Source: Pinus tabuliformis
Taxonomy: Eukaryota; Streptophyta; Pinopsida; Pinales; Pinaceae
Assembly: GCA_031772625.1 (NCBI GenBank)
Contig: CM062816.1
Span: forward strand, 628,114,992-628,178,991
Reading direction: 5' to 3'
DNA: 64,000 nucleotides
Each line of letters opens with the position of its first letter. The stretch's first letter is position 1. Of this stretch, positions 10,751 through 21,174 are shown piece by piece. A program made the position numbers and the translations under genes. Below the pieces are notes generated by a model. The model did no database searches and was not told where the DNA came from. It worked only from the letters and a program-made list of their open reading frames with translations.

Positions 10751-11191
10751 GTTGGAGTTCTCACGCCTCAATGATTTAGTGATGTGAATTACAATATCCG
10801 ACTTCGAGTGAAGCAAATAGAAGAAGCAATGGATCTAGATGCCATTTTGTTAGACAATACTGATGTATTGTCTCAGTGGAGGGTGGAGTCTGAGGTGCCC
10901 ATCTTGGAGGAGTCACCTTCAAGGTTAGATCCATATGATCCATTAGAATAGGGGAAGCAAGAGGAGGAGCAACACGAGGAGGAGCAGGAGGCAAAGGAGG
11001 AGGAGGAGGAGGAGATTGTGGGAGCATCAACATCAACACAATCTGCTATAGATATAGGAGAACACAACTCCATACCTAGCACTCATTATTTGACATTAGG
11101 TGAAGGGGCAGGGCTACGGCCTTCTACTGCTAGGGGCAGGCCTGGAAAACAACCCATCATGTTTTCCCGTAAAAGGGGGAGAGGGAACTAA

Positions 11192-11563
11192 TTTTAGATA
11201 GATAGCTACTAGTTTTATTTGTTTTTCTGCATATAACTCACGATGATGAGATACTTTTATATATGTGATGTTATTTTGTATTGGTTCTCCACATTTGAGT
11301 CCTTGATTGGACAATTATCAGGGATCAACAGGATTTGGTATCACCTTTGATGTATAGTTTCTATTTGACATCATATATATCAATGCTTTCTTCATATTTA
11401 TGTGCCAATGTGTTTATTTCATTTTGTTATTGCTTTATATGTTTAAAAATCTGAATAAAATGAATATATTATGCATTTTTTATGCTTTTTGATATTTTGC
11501 CGATATTGCAGATAAGGTGTTTTCTGGACCCTTGCCGATATTTTGTTGATACCGATATTATCA
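11192..11563 (+). other. H1 3' untranslated region and right subterminal repeats
   Basis: AT-rich DNA follows the transposase stop codon. From 11490 the words GATATTTTGCCGATATTGC and GCCGATATTTTG repeat the ATATCGGC motif seen at the left end. The element ends about 11563, where the sequence turns into G1 pol on the opposite strand. Confidence 0.6.
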
Positions 11564-12456
11564 AAATTGCTCAAAAGCCTCTTGTGCTACGTCTGTCCAC
11601 TCAAATGCCCCTTTCTTCGTTAATTCTGTGAGGGGTGCTGCTAACTGAGAGAATCCCTTCACAAACCGCCTGTAGTAAGTGCATATATCCAAGAAGCCCC
11701 ACAACTCCATCACATTCCTGGGTGTAGGCCAATGGAAAATGGCCCTAACCTTATCTTGATGGACCCTGACTCCATCCTCCCCAATCACATGTCCCATATA
11801 TAGAATCTCTGTCAACTCAAACTCGCACTTAGACATATTAGCATAGAATCGCTACTCTTCTAGGATGGCAGGACCTTTTCCAAGTGCTGCAAATGCTTCA
11901 CCCATGTCTTGTTGTATCTCAAAATATCATCAAAGAATACCAACACAAATCTACGCAACTGCTTGCGGAACACATGGTTCATGTAAGACTGAAAGGTAGT
12001 TGGTGGGTTGGTTAGCCCAAAGGGCATCACCAAGAACTCAAAATGTCCATAATGGCATCGGAATGAAGTCTTTGGGATGTCCTAATCCCTCACCCGAATC
12101 TAATGGTATCCCAAGCACGAATCTATCTTAGAGAAGTATTTAACTCCGCTAAGCCCATTCATAAACTCATCAATGCGTGGAATCAGGTACCTATTCTTTA
12201 GTGTCTTTTTGTTTAGGGCCTTGTAATTAATGCACATGCGAAGTGTCCCATCCTTCTTCTTCACTAGCACCATTGAAGAAGCAAAGGGACCAGAACTGGG
12301 CCTGATGTGTCCCAAGGCTAACAACTCCTGTATGTCTCTCTCGATCTCGTCCCAATATGCCTTGGGATATCTGTAAGGGGTAGTGATGACTACATGCACA
12401 CCCTCCTCTAGCTCTATTGTATTCTCAAACCCTCTATCTGGTGGATGGCCTGGAGG
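11564..12456 (-). pseudogene. pol: G1 reverse transcriptase fragment
   Basis: On the - strand the family motifs appear in order: [55 protein letters not shown]...GYH, then FFDDIL (about 11930) and the connection KCEFELTEILYMGHVIG up to KGAFEWTDVAQEAFE. TAG stops at 12100, 12082 and 11852 (lower coordinates given) lie where relatives have Gln. The YS after FDDIL-I is changed. The fragment ends abruptly inside the RT-RNase H linker at the H1 boundary, so RNase H, integrase and chromodomain are missing from this window. Confidence 0.85.
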
Positions 12457-13603
12457 TGTTGATTTGGGGTAGCATCGGATGTGCTCTAGGCCTAAAATTT
12501 TGCAGGGAGCCTTGGACACATGTATTCCAAAGAACCTAGAAAGTATTTTGGGAAATTCCACCCAGAAACAATTTTATTAAAATAATTAATATTTTTTAAT
12601 GGGACCATAAGTCTAAACTTAGGAAATTAAAAATATTAATGGATATTAATCTACTTGTGGGTGTAACTTCTAGAAGAAGACGAGGATAAAGCTAAAATGA
12701 TCTTAGCCGTTGATTAGCTTTTAATTTGGGTTGTTGAATGTCAACAAGAAGATTATTTAAGGGAGCTTGAGAGTCATTTGGAAAATACACCAAGAGATCA
12801 AGAGATCGAATTTGTGAAGTGAGAAGTTCTCAGGAGGAAATTCTGATCGAGGAGATTTCTTGCAGCGAGGGGCAGGGATAGTATCTGGAGAGAGACAGAT
12901 TTTCTCAGGTGGAGAATCATCAGTAGAGAGAGGCAGAGGGTGATCCAACAACTCTCATGTAGAGGCTGACGTAGGGCCACGAAGGGCCACGTAGAGGCAA
13001 CGTAGAGGCAACGCAGAGGGTGAGAGAGAGTCTGAAATTTTGTTGGGCAGAGTCAGTTTCAGAAGCGGGGAGCCAAGGTGTGAGACCGAGAGGCTGAGAG
13101 TAAACACTCCGGGCAGAAAATCGATCAACAAGCTGGGTGACGCAGTGCCTAGAGGGGTTGACGTAAGGACTGAGTGAAGACTGCGCAAAGGTAGTGCAGG
13201 GCCTACAAGAGGCACCTCATCCAGTGTCCGGATCAACCAGGATTTTTCTCAGTGATTGTGTGAGGTAATCTCACAAATCTTTCTATCAGTATTTCTCACT
13301 ATAATTGAATAACCTGAGAGGTATTCAGAATTTGCTATTGCTTAATAATAATAAACCCTCAAATTTGCTGCATCGGTTTTCCCGTATTGGGTTTTTCCGG
13401 GGACATTTGTCTAAAAATAACGATGTCTATTGTGTTGACTCAGTCTCTTGTTTCTGCATATAAATTAATTAAGTGAAGGCTGTAGTTTATGTATTACGAT
13501 ATTTTCCGTAGGAAACTACAAGTAATTTGTTTAAAGGAATTTAACAAATAAGAGTAATATCATCAGTTGTTACAGTAAGGATTCCAGTTTTGGAATTTTC
13601 ACA
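12457..13603 (+). mobile_element. Solo copia-type LTR inserted in G1
   Basis: It is 1147 bp, starts TGTTGATTTGGGGTAGCATC and ends TGGAATTTTCACA, the same ends as the C1 and C2 LTRs. The flanks are GGAGG (12452-12456) and AGAGG (13604-13608), a 5-bp target duplication with one mismatch. Removing the LTR rejoins the gypsy frame at its conserved Pro-Pro-Gly position. A solo LTR forms when the two LTRs of a full element recombine. Between 12955 and 13215 it has a dense series of ACGTAG/ACGCAG motifs. Confidence 0.88.
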
Positions 13604-15235
13604 AGAGGAATGTCACTAAACAATGCCTGATGCTTCTCTAGACCACCAAGATATTTGGATGTGATTGCTACTGTTTCCCCATCTCTTAAATGCACAACTA
13701 AATTTCCCATGCTATATTCCCACGTCTCAAATCGGCCTCCATCATGTGGGTGGACACAGTTTGTAGTGGGTACGAGTGCATGCCCCTCAATACTACTAGC
13801 TTCCCATCCAGCCCAATGAACTCCATCTCCATCTTCTTCCAATCAATAGTAACACATCCAAAAGAATATAACCACTAGACATCCATCACCACACTGTTGT
13901 CTGACACATCAACTACAAACAAGTGATCTGTCAGTGAATAGTCATAATCAAGTTGGGAACATATCTCTTGCACTGCATAGTGTAGTCTCCAGGCAAAGAT
14001 ACTGAAAAACCCTCAAAAGTCTCCATGTGTATGCTTCTTCGTTCCACCATTTGGGCATCAATGAAATTGTGGGTAGCCCTCCTATCCATCAAAACTGACA
14101 CATGCTTCCCTTGTACCATGCCTTTGATCCTCAATGTAAAATACTTTGGAACTCCCCGAAGTGAAGCAATAACTTCTCCAGTAGGCAAAAGCGGACCTCC
14201 TCCCTGCAGTGGTGGTAGCGGCTCCATCTCATCATGAGGCGCACTATCTGAATACATCTTTGTGTAATGGGCCTTGCCCTTGGTGCACTTGTGCTTCGGT
14301 GCCCATAGCTCCTGGCATGTGAAACACAATTTCCTCCTTTGGAGGGCTCTCCTAGTCTCATCATCAAGCTGTCCATGCACAACCTCTCTATGTATTTGTC
14401 TGGTGTCGCGTCCCCCTTGGGGTTCAGCGTGTTTGATAAGCATAGGGGCCTTGGTCTTGGGCAAGGCATCAATCATGTCTTTGGCCCTAGAGATGGCATC
14501 TTGTAACGTCGTAGGCCTATAAGCCCTCACCCAACCACATAGGGGATCAACTAGCCCCTCAATGAACAACATGATCAACCGTGCCATTGAAATGTCTATA
14601 ATCGTCACAACCAATCACTTGAACTCTGATATATAAGCCTCATGACTACTAGTTTGTCTCATATGTGCCAACTCCCTGAAGTTCAACTCTGGATCCTTCC
14701 TGTCAAATCCCTCAACCAACCACATGGTGAACTCAGTATAGGAAGTAATGTGCATGTGTCCAAGAGTGATCAAACCATGGTACCACCACTCCTGCACATC
14801 TCCCTCCAAATGCAGAGTGGAAAATAAGACAACATCAGTCTCCCACATGGGGTTCAAATGGAGATAAGTGTCCAACTTCTGGACCCACGCTCTAGCTAAG
14901 CTCTTGGCTGACCCATCAAAGTATGGAAGTGTGACCTTCCCTGCTACCTTGTGCATTTCCTTGTTCAACTCTCCTCCTCCATGTAGTGTTCTAGCTCTGG
15001 TCTTGCATCTCTCATTGAGGTGTATAAAATCCTCAAAGGACACGACACACTGAATCCAGGGGTCTAACCCCTCATACTCATCAATTTAGATTTCTATAGG
15101 GTGCACCAAATATGCAACAAGATCTGGTTCCCTCTCTATCTCCGACTCATCCATGAACTGTGGAATAGTGGGGTGGCTAGCCTGGCCACACTTAGGAGTA
15201 TGCGGTTGTTGGAATGTACACTCATTTGTATGATG
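13604..15235 (-). pseudogene. gag: G1 gag and protease region
   Basis: On the - strand, gag (about 15043-14480) shows LPYFDGSAKSLARAWVQKLD, the LHLEGDVQEWWYHG block and FDRKDPELNF. A cysteine knuckle, LCFTCQELWAPKHKC, lies near 14315. The protease follows with LMDRRATHNFIDAQ near 14070. The protease active-site triad should be Asp-Ser-Gly; here it reads Asp-Arg-Arg, so this copy was dead even apart from its stops. The region continues to the position of the solo LTR. Confidence 0.8.
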
Positions 15236-17462
15236 TGTTAGTTTTTGTAGCATCAGATGTTGTTCTAGTCTCAAACTTTGTGGAGAGGCTAAAACACGAG
15301 TTCTCCAGAACCCAAAAAACATTTCTGGAAATTCCACCTAGAGACAACTCAATTAAATTAATTAGCCGATAATTAATTATTTCCTAAGTCTAACTTAGGA
15401 AAGTTGATTAATTAATAGGAATGAATTGAGAAAGGTGAGAATTCTCAAGAAACTCACATGGATCAACACAGATATGATCTAAGTTGTTGATGATTATTTA
15501 ATTATGGTCATTGGTTCCCCAACAAGAGCTTATAATGTGAAAATTCCAAACTGGAATCCTATTGCAGCGACTAGAAATTATTCTCCTAATTGTTAATTTT
15601 ATTTAACAATTTATTTGTTGTTTTCTACGACAAATATTGAATAAATCACACTGCAATCTACACAAATAAAACTGTGGAAGAATAAACACTGGAAGAAATG
15701 CTAGCACACACATAAAATAACAGTTAATTTTGGACAAAAGTCCCCAGAAAAACCCAACTTGGGAAAATCAGTGCAGCAGATGAGGATTTTATTACTATGA
15801 AGCAGTGAAATACTGGAAATCCTGCAGAGAAAATATTGGCAAAAATCTAGTGAGTTATTTTCCTGATCCCACAGGAAAATTCGGGCTCTGACTGCAGCTC
15901 CAAGTGAGCTGTCCAAACTGCCTCTACGCTGGCTCTACATCACCCTAGTGTAGTCCCTTATGCGCTCAATCTGAATCAATCTCTTCTCAAGCTATCTAGT
16001 TTGTTGTTGTCTAGAAAAACATCTCTCTTGGCCCTCTGAACCTCTGTCCAACTTCTGGCACTGAAACTTGGCTTTCCACAACAAAATCAAAATTGCCTCT
16101 AGAGGCTATTGCGTTGCCCCAGCGTCAGCCTCTCTGTGGATCTTCTACCTCTTTGCAAATGCACTCACTGGATCTGGAAATCTTCCTCTGGCTTCACTAT
16201 CTCTGCCCCTTACTGCTTCGATCTCTAGCTCTCTCTCCGACAACTAATTGCTACTACTCTGGAAATCAATATGCTCATGAAATTGAACCTCTCAAGTGTC
16301 TTCTCCATCACCACATCGTCTCCTCTTATAATCCACTGTTGGACCACCAACAACCAAGATTAAAACTTAATCAATGGCTAGGATCATCTCTGGATCGACC
16401 CGTGTGAGTTTTTAGATGATTCTTTCCTTGACTTAATTAATATTGATTAATTAACCGTATTCCCTAAGTTTAGACTTAGGAAATATTTAAAAACTAGTCA
16501 ATAATCCAATTAAACCATTTCTATGCGGAATTTCCATAAATGATTTATGGGTTTTGGAGATCTCATGTATTCTAGCCTCTCCACCAAATTTCGTTGCTAG
16601 AACACACTCGATGCTACAAAAACTAACATATAAGAGGAGGTCGATGGTGTAGATGGAGAACACACAGTTGCAGATACTTAGTGATCAAGGTAGTTCGATT
16701 TTCCAATAGCAAGTGATTCAATAGTGAGATCAATCCAGTGATCGAGAAGCAGGTGGTAGAGGGGCAGAGTCAGTGAGTTCAGAGGAAGTTTTCCAGTTCT
16801 ACAGAGTTAGCTACAGGAGGGTCGAGTTTCCTTAATGAGGCTGTGTAGGGACTGCATAGGCAACTTCAAAGGAAAAGTTTGATTTAGTTGGAATGAGGTT
16901 CAATTTAGTTGTTGGAGGTTGGGATATTTTCTAGAAGGGCTAGCGTGTCATTCTCAGAGTCTGAGTTGGGTTGGAGAGCTTGATCAAAGCAGCTTCTAGG
17001 TAGAGAATTCGAGAGCCTGTGCAAGGGTGACGCAGAGGCTGACATAGCGACTTTCATGTGGCCTGTTTGTGCCTGTTGTGGAGTTGGATCAGTGTCAGGT
17101 GAGATACATTTTGTCTCACTAATTTTTGTGGCCAATTTATCTTGTAGAGGATTTCCAGTTTTGGGCATCTAGTTGTGCTCAAAATTTCTTACTGCTGCAT
17201 AATAATAAAACCCTCATTTGCTGCACAGGTTTTTCTGCATTGGATTTTTCCGGGGACAATTGGCAAAAAATAACAGTGTCATTTTTATGTGTGTGTGCTA
17301 GTATTTCTCAGTTTCCAATGCTTTTATTTTTCCATAGTTTTTATGGTGCAAACTTGCAGTTTGATTTATTCGTTCTTTGCCATAACAAATAAATTGCATA
17401 ATTAATTTATAGTTAGAAGAATAAATTTCCAATTGCCGCAATTAGACTTGTAAATTTTCACA
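15236..17462 (+). repeat. C2 5' LTR, split by an inverted solo LTR
   Basis: The parts 15236-15535 and 16629-17462 together match the 3' LTR at 19428-20550 (TGTTA...TTTTCACA). The interruption falls exactly on the TATA box. The R/U5 part has TAATAATAAAACCCTC and GGATTTTTCCGGGG, as in the other copies. Confidence 0.9.
15536..16628 (-). mobile_element. Solo copia-type LTR, inverted, nested in C2 5' LTR
   Basis: It is 1093 bp, begins TGTGAAAATTCC and ends CAAAAACTAACA, that is, the copia LTR read backwards. Both flanks are TATAA (15531-15535 and 16629-16633), a perfect 5-bp target duplication. It belongs to a relative of the C2 LTR family, not an identical copy. Confidence 0.93.
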
Positions 17463-17474
17463 TGGTATTAGAGC
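17463..17474 (+). other. Primer binding site of C2 (initiator Met tRNA)
   Basis: TGGTATTAGAGC follows the LTR end TTTTCACA directly. It differs by one base from TGGTATCAGAGC, again C to T. Confidence 0.85.
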
Positions 17475-17907
17475 GAGTTTGAAGGACCAGAGGCTCAGAG
17501 ATGAAAAGGGAGAAATTCGTGGCTCAAAGGTAGCATTAGCATGAATTTCCCAAGGGCTACGTAGTGCCTAGCCAGGCATTGCGAATTGCTAGACATGGTT
17601 CATTTTTTCAGTTGCAGGTTGCAGGAATGTTCGATTTGTCTAGGGAAGCAATTCCAGCTGGTAGAGGGAGAAACAACTCAATGTTTCTGCATAGAAGACT
17701 CTTGGTCTAGGCACAAAGGGTTTGCAACAGTTTGCTAGAGTAAATTCAGTGCCAAGTGGAAGTGAAATTGCACACACAGAGGGAGTTTCTCTCAGAGGGT
17801 TTCTAGTTTTAAAATCCAAAATTTCCAATTGCAGTAGACAATAAGAGCAGGAAAATATTTCTCACTCCAGGAGGGAGATTTCCACCCCAAATCAAGTTTT
17901 TGCAGAG
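17475..17907 (+). other. C2 untranslated leader
   Basis: No conserved frame is visible between the primer binding site and the gag start at 17908. The last 60 bases resemble the same part of C1. Confidence 0.55.
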
Positions 17908-18820
17908 ATGGCCTTAGCAGGGCTTAGAGATTAGGACAGATTAGATGGTGCAACCAACTATATCATTTGGAAGGCGAGGATGTCCTTTCTATTAGATGAG
18001 TATGGTCTGAAGACATATACAAAGAGAGTTATAGCTCTACCTACAGACCCGCAACAGCTAGAGAATTACAGAAAGGAGTTGGCCATGGAAAAGCGGATGA
18101 TCCTTGATGGAGTTCGAGAATCATATAATCTCACACATAGCGGCCAAGAACACAACCAAATAAATGTGGAATGGTCTTACAGGACTGTACCAGAATCCTT
18201 TCGAGCAATTAAGATGTTCTTGAAAGAAAAGATGAGGAATGTTCGAATGAAAAAGGGAGAAGGCATCAACCCCTATCTCACCAGAATTAAGGATATCCGA
18301 GATGAGCTTGCAACCGTAGGAGAGTCACCTCCACCTACAAAATTTGTGCACTTGGCCCTCAACAGTGTCATCGAGGAACGGGAGACCTTTGTTGAGGGCA
18401 TTTTGGGACGAGATCAGTTGGGTGGGACCGAATGTGGGCAGATCTCACACAAGACTAGATGAGGTGAGCTATAGTAAAGAGATCCATCAATGACAGTAGC
18501 ATCAAAGGGTCGAAAGGTGTGAAGGAGGAGGAGAATGTGGCCCTTGCATCGAAGGGGAAAGAAAAAGGGCCCAGTCAGGAACAAGGCTCACAGGAAGAGA
18601 AGAAGAGGAAGAAGTATTTTCCAATATCAAGTGTTTTAGGTGTGGCGAGTTTGCCCATTACAATACATAGTGTCCTCACAGGAAGAAGGACAATAAGGAG
18701 AAGTAGGATCAGGCGGAAACATCCACAAAGATCAATAACCTTTCCTCTAGGATAGAGGAAGATTTCGCCATGTATGCAACTATACCTCCAGGAGAGAGGT
18801 GGGGTGATGTAGAGCTTTAG
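17908..18820 (+). pseudogene. gag: Copia-type gag of C2 with degraded zinc knuckle
   Basis: ATG 17908 opens the same frame that carries TNYIIWKARMSFLL and continues to TGA 18460. The order of conserved blocks matches C1: EKRMILDGVRES, KMRNVRMKKGEG, LTRIKDIRDELATVG, ERETFVEGILG. The second half is in another frame: CFRCGEFAHYN and then Cys (18632-18673) form a CX2CX4HX4C knuckle with a TAG at 18668 where C1 has Gln. EDFAMYATIPPGERWGDVEL follows, stopping at TAG 18818 where C1 also has Gln. A further TAG at 17932 matches the one in C1. No downstream pol. Confidence 0.82.
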
Positions 18821-19427
18821 TCCCAAAGTTGCAGAGATCTGGGCAAGGTCCAACGCAGATTGTGGCAAGAGGACCATACCTTTGCTACAAGGGCCCACAG
18901 TGTTCAGTAGAAGGAGGATCAGTGTTAGTTGGTGCAGTGAGTTGAGTGACAGTTGCAGACTAGTTGCAGTCAGATGTTGAGTGCAAAGCAATGTTGATAG
19001 CAGTGCAGGAGGCACAGTGCAAAGTCAACAACAATGCCATTTTCCAGTATACAGTGCAGAGGCTAGTAGCACTCAGAGACTCAGGAGAGTTGCAACACAG
19101 AGGCATAGTTGATGCAGTATTTTGGATGCTTCTCAGTTGCAGTAGTTGTAGCAACAACAACAAAAATGAGAGGAAGTGTTAGTTGTGTTGCAGTGTAGAT
19201 GGAGAGTTTGTATCAGTACAAGTTGTATAGTGTAGTGTCAACAACAACACAAATGTAGCATGTTTCAACTACAATCAGTGGCAGATGAATCAAAGTTAGC
19301 GCAGTAGTTCATGGGAGATGGCAAGCAACTACAGTTGTCAGACATCAGCAACATGTATGGGAGGATGATGCAGAGACAGAGTGTTGTAGCAATGCAACAC
19401 TAGAACACCTTCCTCGATAGGAGGGAG
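18821..19427 (+). other. C2 3' internal region and polypurine tract
   Basis: This stretch is dominated by GTTGCAG, CAACAAC and GTAGCA words and has no conserved frame, like C1 2641-3180. The last nine bases, AGGAGGGAG (19419-19427), are a good polypurine tract for plus-strand priming. Confidence 0.6.
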
Positions 19428-20550
19428 TGTTATTTTTTGTAGCATCAGATGGTATTCTAGTCTCAAACTTTGTGGAGAGGCTAAAACACATGAGTTCTCC
19501 AAAACCCAAAAATCATATCTAGAAATTCCACCTAGAGACAACACAATTAAATTAATTAGTCAATAATTAATTATTTCGTAAGTCGAACTTAGTAGAGTTA
19601 ACTAATTAATAGGAATTAGTTGAGAAATGTGAGAATTCTCTAGAAACACACCTAGAGCAACACAAAGATGATCTAAGTCGTTGATGAGGATTTAATCATG
19701 GTCGTTGGTTCCCCAACAAGAGATTATAAGAGGAGGTCGATGGGGTAGATGGAGAACACACAGTTAAAGATACTCAGTGATCAAGGCAATTCGATTTACC
19801 AGTCGCAGGTGATTCAATAGTGAGATCGAGCTAGTGATCGAGTAGCAGGTGGCAGAGTTAGTGAGTCTGGAGGAAGTTTTCTAGTTCTGGAGAGTCAGCG
19901 ATATGAAGGTTGATTTTCCTCAGTGAGGCTGCGCAGGGACTACGTTGGAAGCATTAGAGGCAAAGTTTGATTCCGTTGGATTGAGGGTAGATTCATTTGT
20001 TGGAGGCCGAGATATTTTTCGGAAGGGTTAGTGATTCATTCTCAGAGGTTGAGTTGGGATGGAAGGCTTGATCATAGCAGCTTTCAGGTAGATCGTTTGA
20101 GGGCCTACGCAAGGGTGACGTAGAGGCTGACACAGGGGCTTTCGTGTGGCCTGTTTGTCCCAGTTGTGGAGTTGGATCAGTGTCAGGTGAGACAAATTTT
20201 GTCTCACTAATTTTTGTGGCCAACTTATCTTATGGAGGATTGCCAATTTTGGGCATCTAGTGGTACTCAAAATTTATCATTGTTTCATAATAATAAAACC
20301 CTCTTTTGTTGCATATGTTTTATTGCATTGGATTTTTCCGGGGACAATTGTCCAAAAATAACAGTGTCATTTTTATGTGTGTGTGCTAGTATTTCTCAGT
20401 TTCCAGTGCTTTTATTTTTCCACAATTTTTATGGTGAAAAATTGTAGTGTGATTTATTCATTGTTTGTTGTAGCAAATAAAATGCATAATTAATTTACAA
20501 TTAAAAGAATAAATTTCCAGTTGCTACAATTAGACTTGTAAATTTTCACA
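19428..20550 (+). repeat. C2 3' LTR
   Basis: It is uninterrupted, TGTTATTTTTTG to AATTTTCACA. It contains an intact TATA box TATAAGAG (19735-19742) preceded by the CCCCAACAAGAG block. ACGCA, ACGTAG and CACAGG words lie between 19920 and 20150. Confidence 0.9.
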
Positions 20551-20932
20551 TGACAATTTCCACTTCCTACTCTGGAACTTCCATCACCATTGTGGTCATG
20601 CTCAGGCTAGTTCTACACTTGAAGACCCATCATTTGCTGCATCATATCCATCATTAACTGACCGTGCCTCAACATCTACTGATTTACCCTCAATAGGTCC
20701 TCCATAACCTGGTTTTTCCCTCCTTGCCTCGGCTGTTCGTTTCCTCCATTTCCATCTTGAACCTCCATGCATTTTCTGGCATTGTCAAGTTCTATATCAG
20801 AGAAATGGCCAGGTTCTTCTCCTCTTCATTGTCCTCTTCCTCTACCTTTTCCTCTGCTTTAGGTATGATAGACCATTCCACCAAAAGGTCTAGACATCAA
20901 CTACTCTTGTGCCCACAGCCGGCGAAGAACAT
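20551..20932 (-). pseudogene. gag: G1 leader and start of gag
   Basis: The sequence continues G1 on the far side of C2. On the - strand it is rich in Met, Gln and Glu codons (MMDMMQQMMG-like), typical of the N-terminal part of this gag family, with several stops. It runs up to the primer binding site. Confidence 0.6.
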
Positions 20933-20944
20933 GCTCTGATACCA
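20933..20944 (-). other. Primer binding site of G1 (initiator Met tRNA)
   Basis: GCTCTGATACCA on the + strand is the exact complement of TGGTATCAGAGC, perfectly matching plant initiator Met tRNA. The LTR end (TGTAATG on the + strand) starts two bases further. Confidence 0.88.
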
Positions 20945-20945
20945 T

Positions 20946-21174
20946 TGTAATGTGCCAAACTAGGAAATACGATGGATATCAAAAACATGCACTAAGCTAC
21001 AACAAAGAAATCCAAACATGCAAGCACAAATTTACACAAACAAATATAAATTAGTGAGGCATCAAATATCAACCATAAATCTGATCCATTTTATTATTTT
21101 TTTAACTGGAGTTGAGTACAATAAAGTGGAATGATACAACCTAGGCTTGCAAATGCAAGCATGCAACACCTAGG
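20946..21174 (-). repeat. G1 5' LTR, partial
   Basis: This LTR begins at its inner end next to the primer binding site and runs 229 bases until it is interrupted by the LTR of G2 at 21175. The rest should lie beyond the right edge of this window. Confidence 0.7.

Larger units (their letters stand above)
4791..11191 (+). pseudogene. H1 hAT transposase (BED finger, DUF659, hATC), disrupted
   Basis: The ATG at 4791 begins a BED-type zinc-finger region (DPFWEY, then GGATRLKYHL and a GHDVG block near 4930). Part of the finger is lost: the second Cys of the C-X2-C pair is missing and the frame shifts. At 4972 the gene is split by H2 and resumes at 8833 in the same frame. The DUF659/RNase H-like core follows (SDGWIDRKGRTLLNF at about 9300-9345; ITDNATNY at about 9482), then a linker and the C-terminal dimerisation domain (WWRSYGARAPNLQKLA at about 10485-10535; a CSSSGCEHNYSVFEKI block). 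An acidic tail ends in a basic RKRGRGN at TAA 11189. Frameshifts occur near 9060 and 9470, with TAG stops at 9778 and 9982. It cannot make an active enzyme. Confidence 0.85.
4080..11563 (+). mobile_element. H1: outer hAT DNA transposon, inactive, interrupted by H2
   Basis: The ends carry many ATATCG/ATATCACC subterminal motifs (4080-4200 and 11490-11560). Between them lies a hAT transposase gene on the + strand. The left end reads CAAATATC (from about 4079) and the right end, read inward on the opposite strand, CAATTTTG, a poor match to the usual hAT CA...G termini. The left flank is a C1 LTR and the right flank is G1 pol, so no target duplication can be matched and a rearrangement must have removed at least one original flank. 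The boundaries are accurate to about 10 bases. Confidence 0.75.
15236..20550 (+). mobile_element. C2: gag-only copia-type LTR retrotransposon inserted in G1
   Basis: The LTRs are 15236-17462 (1129 bp once the nested LTR and its duplication are subtracted) and 19428-20550 (1123 bp). The internal region is 1965 bp and has a Met-tRNA primer site, one gag and a purine-rich tract, with no pol. The flanking pentamers TGATG and TGACA match at three of five positions, so the target duplication has decayed or the call is off by a base or two. The reading of G1 continues on both sides. Confidence 0.88.
11564..21174 (-). mobile_element. G1: old Ty3/gypsy element, fragmented by three insertions
   Basis: Read on the - strand from right to left: a partial 5' LTR (20946-21174), an initiator-Met primer binding site (20933-20944), leader and gag start (20551-20932), gag and protease (13604-15235), and reverse transcriptase (11564-12456). 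C2 splits it at 15236-20550 and a solo LTR splits it at 12457-13603. G2 enters its LTR at 21175, and the pol 3' half is lost at H1. It is the most decayed of the three gypsy copies and only distantly similar to G2 and G3. Confidence 0.8.

Noticed and set aside
11040..11191. A host gene with acidic and basic C-terminus
   Set aside because: It continues the H1 transposase reading frame and ends just before the H1 subterminal repeats.
20724..20939. A 71-codon + strand frame after C2
   Set aside because: It lies on the antisense strand of the G1 leader and gag start, next to the G1 primer site.
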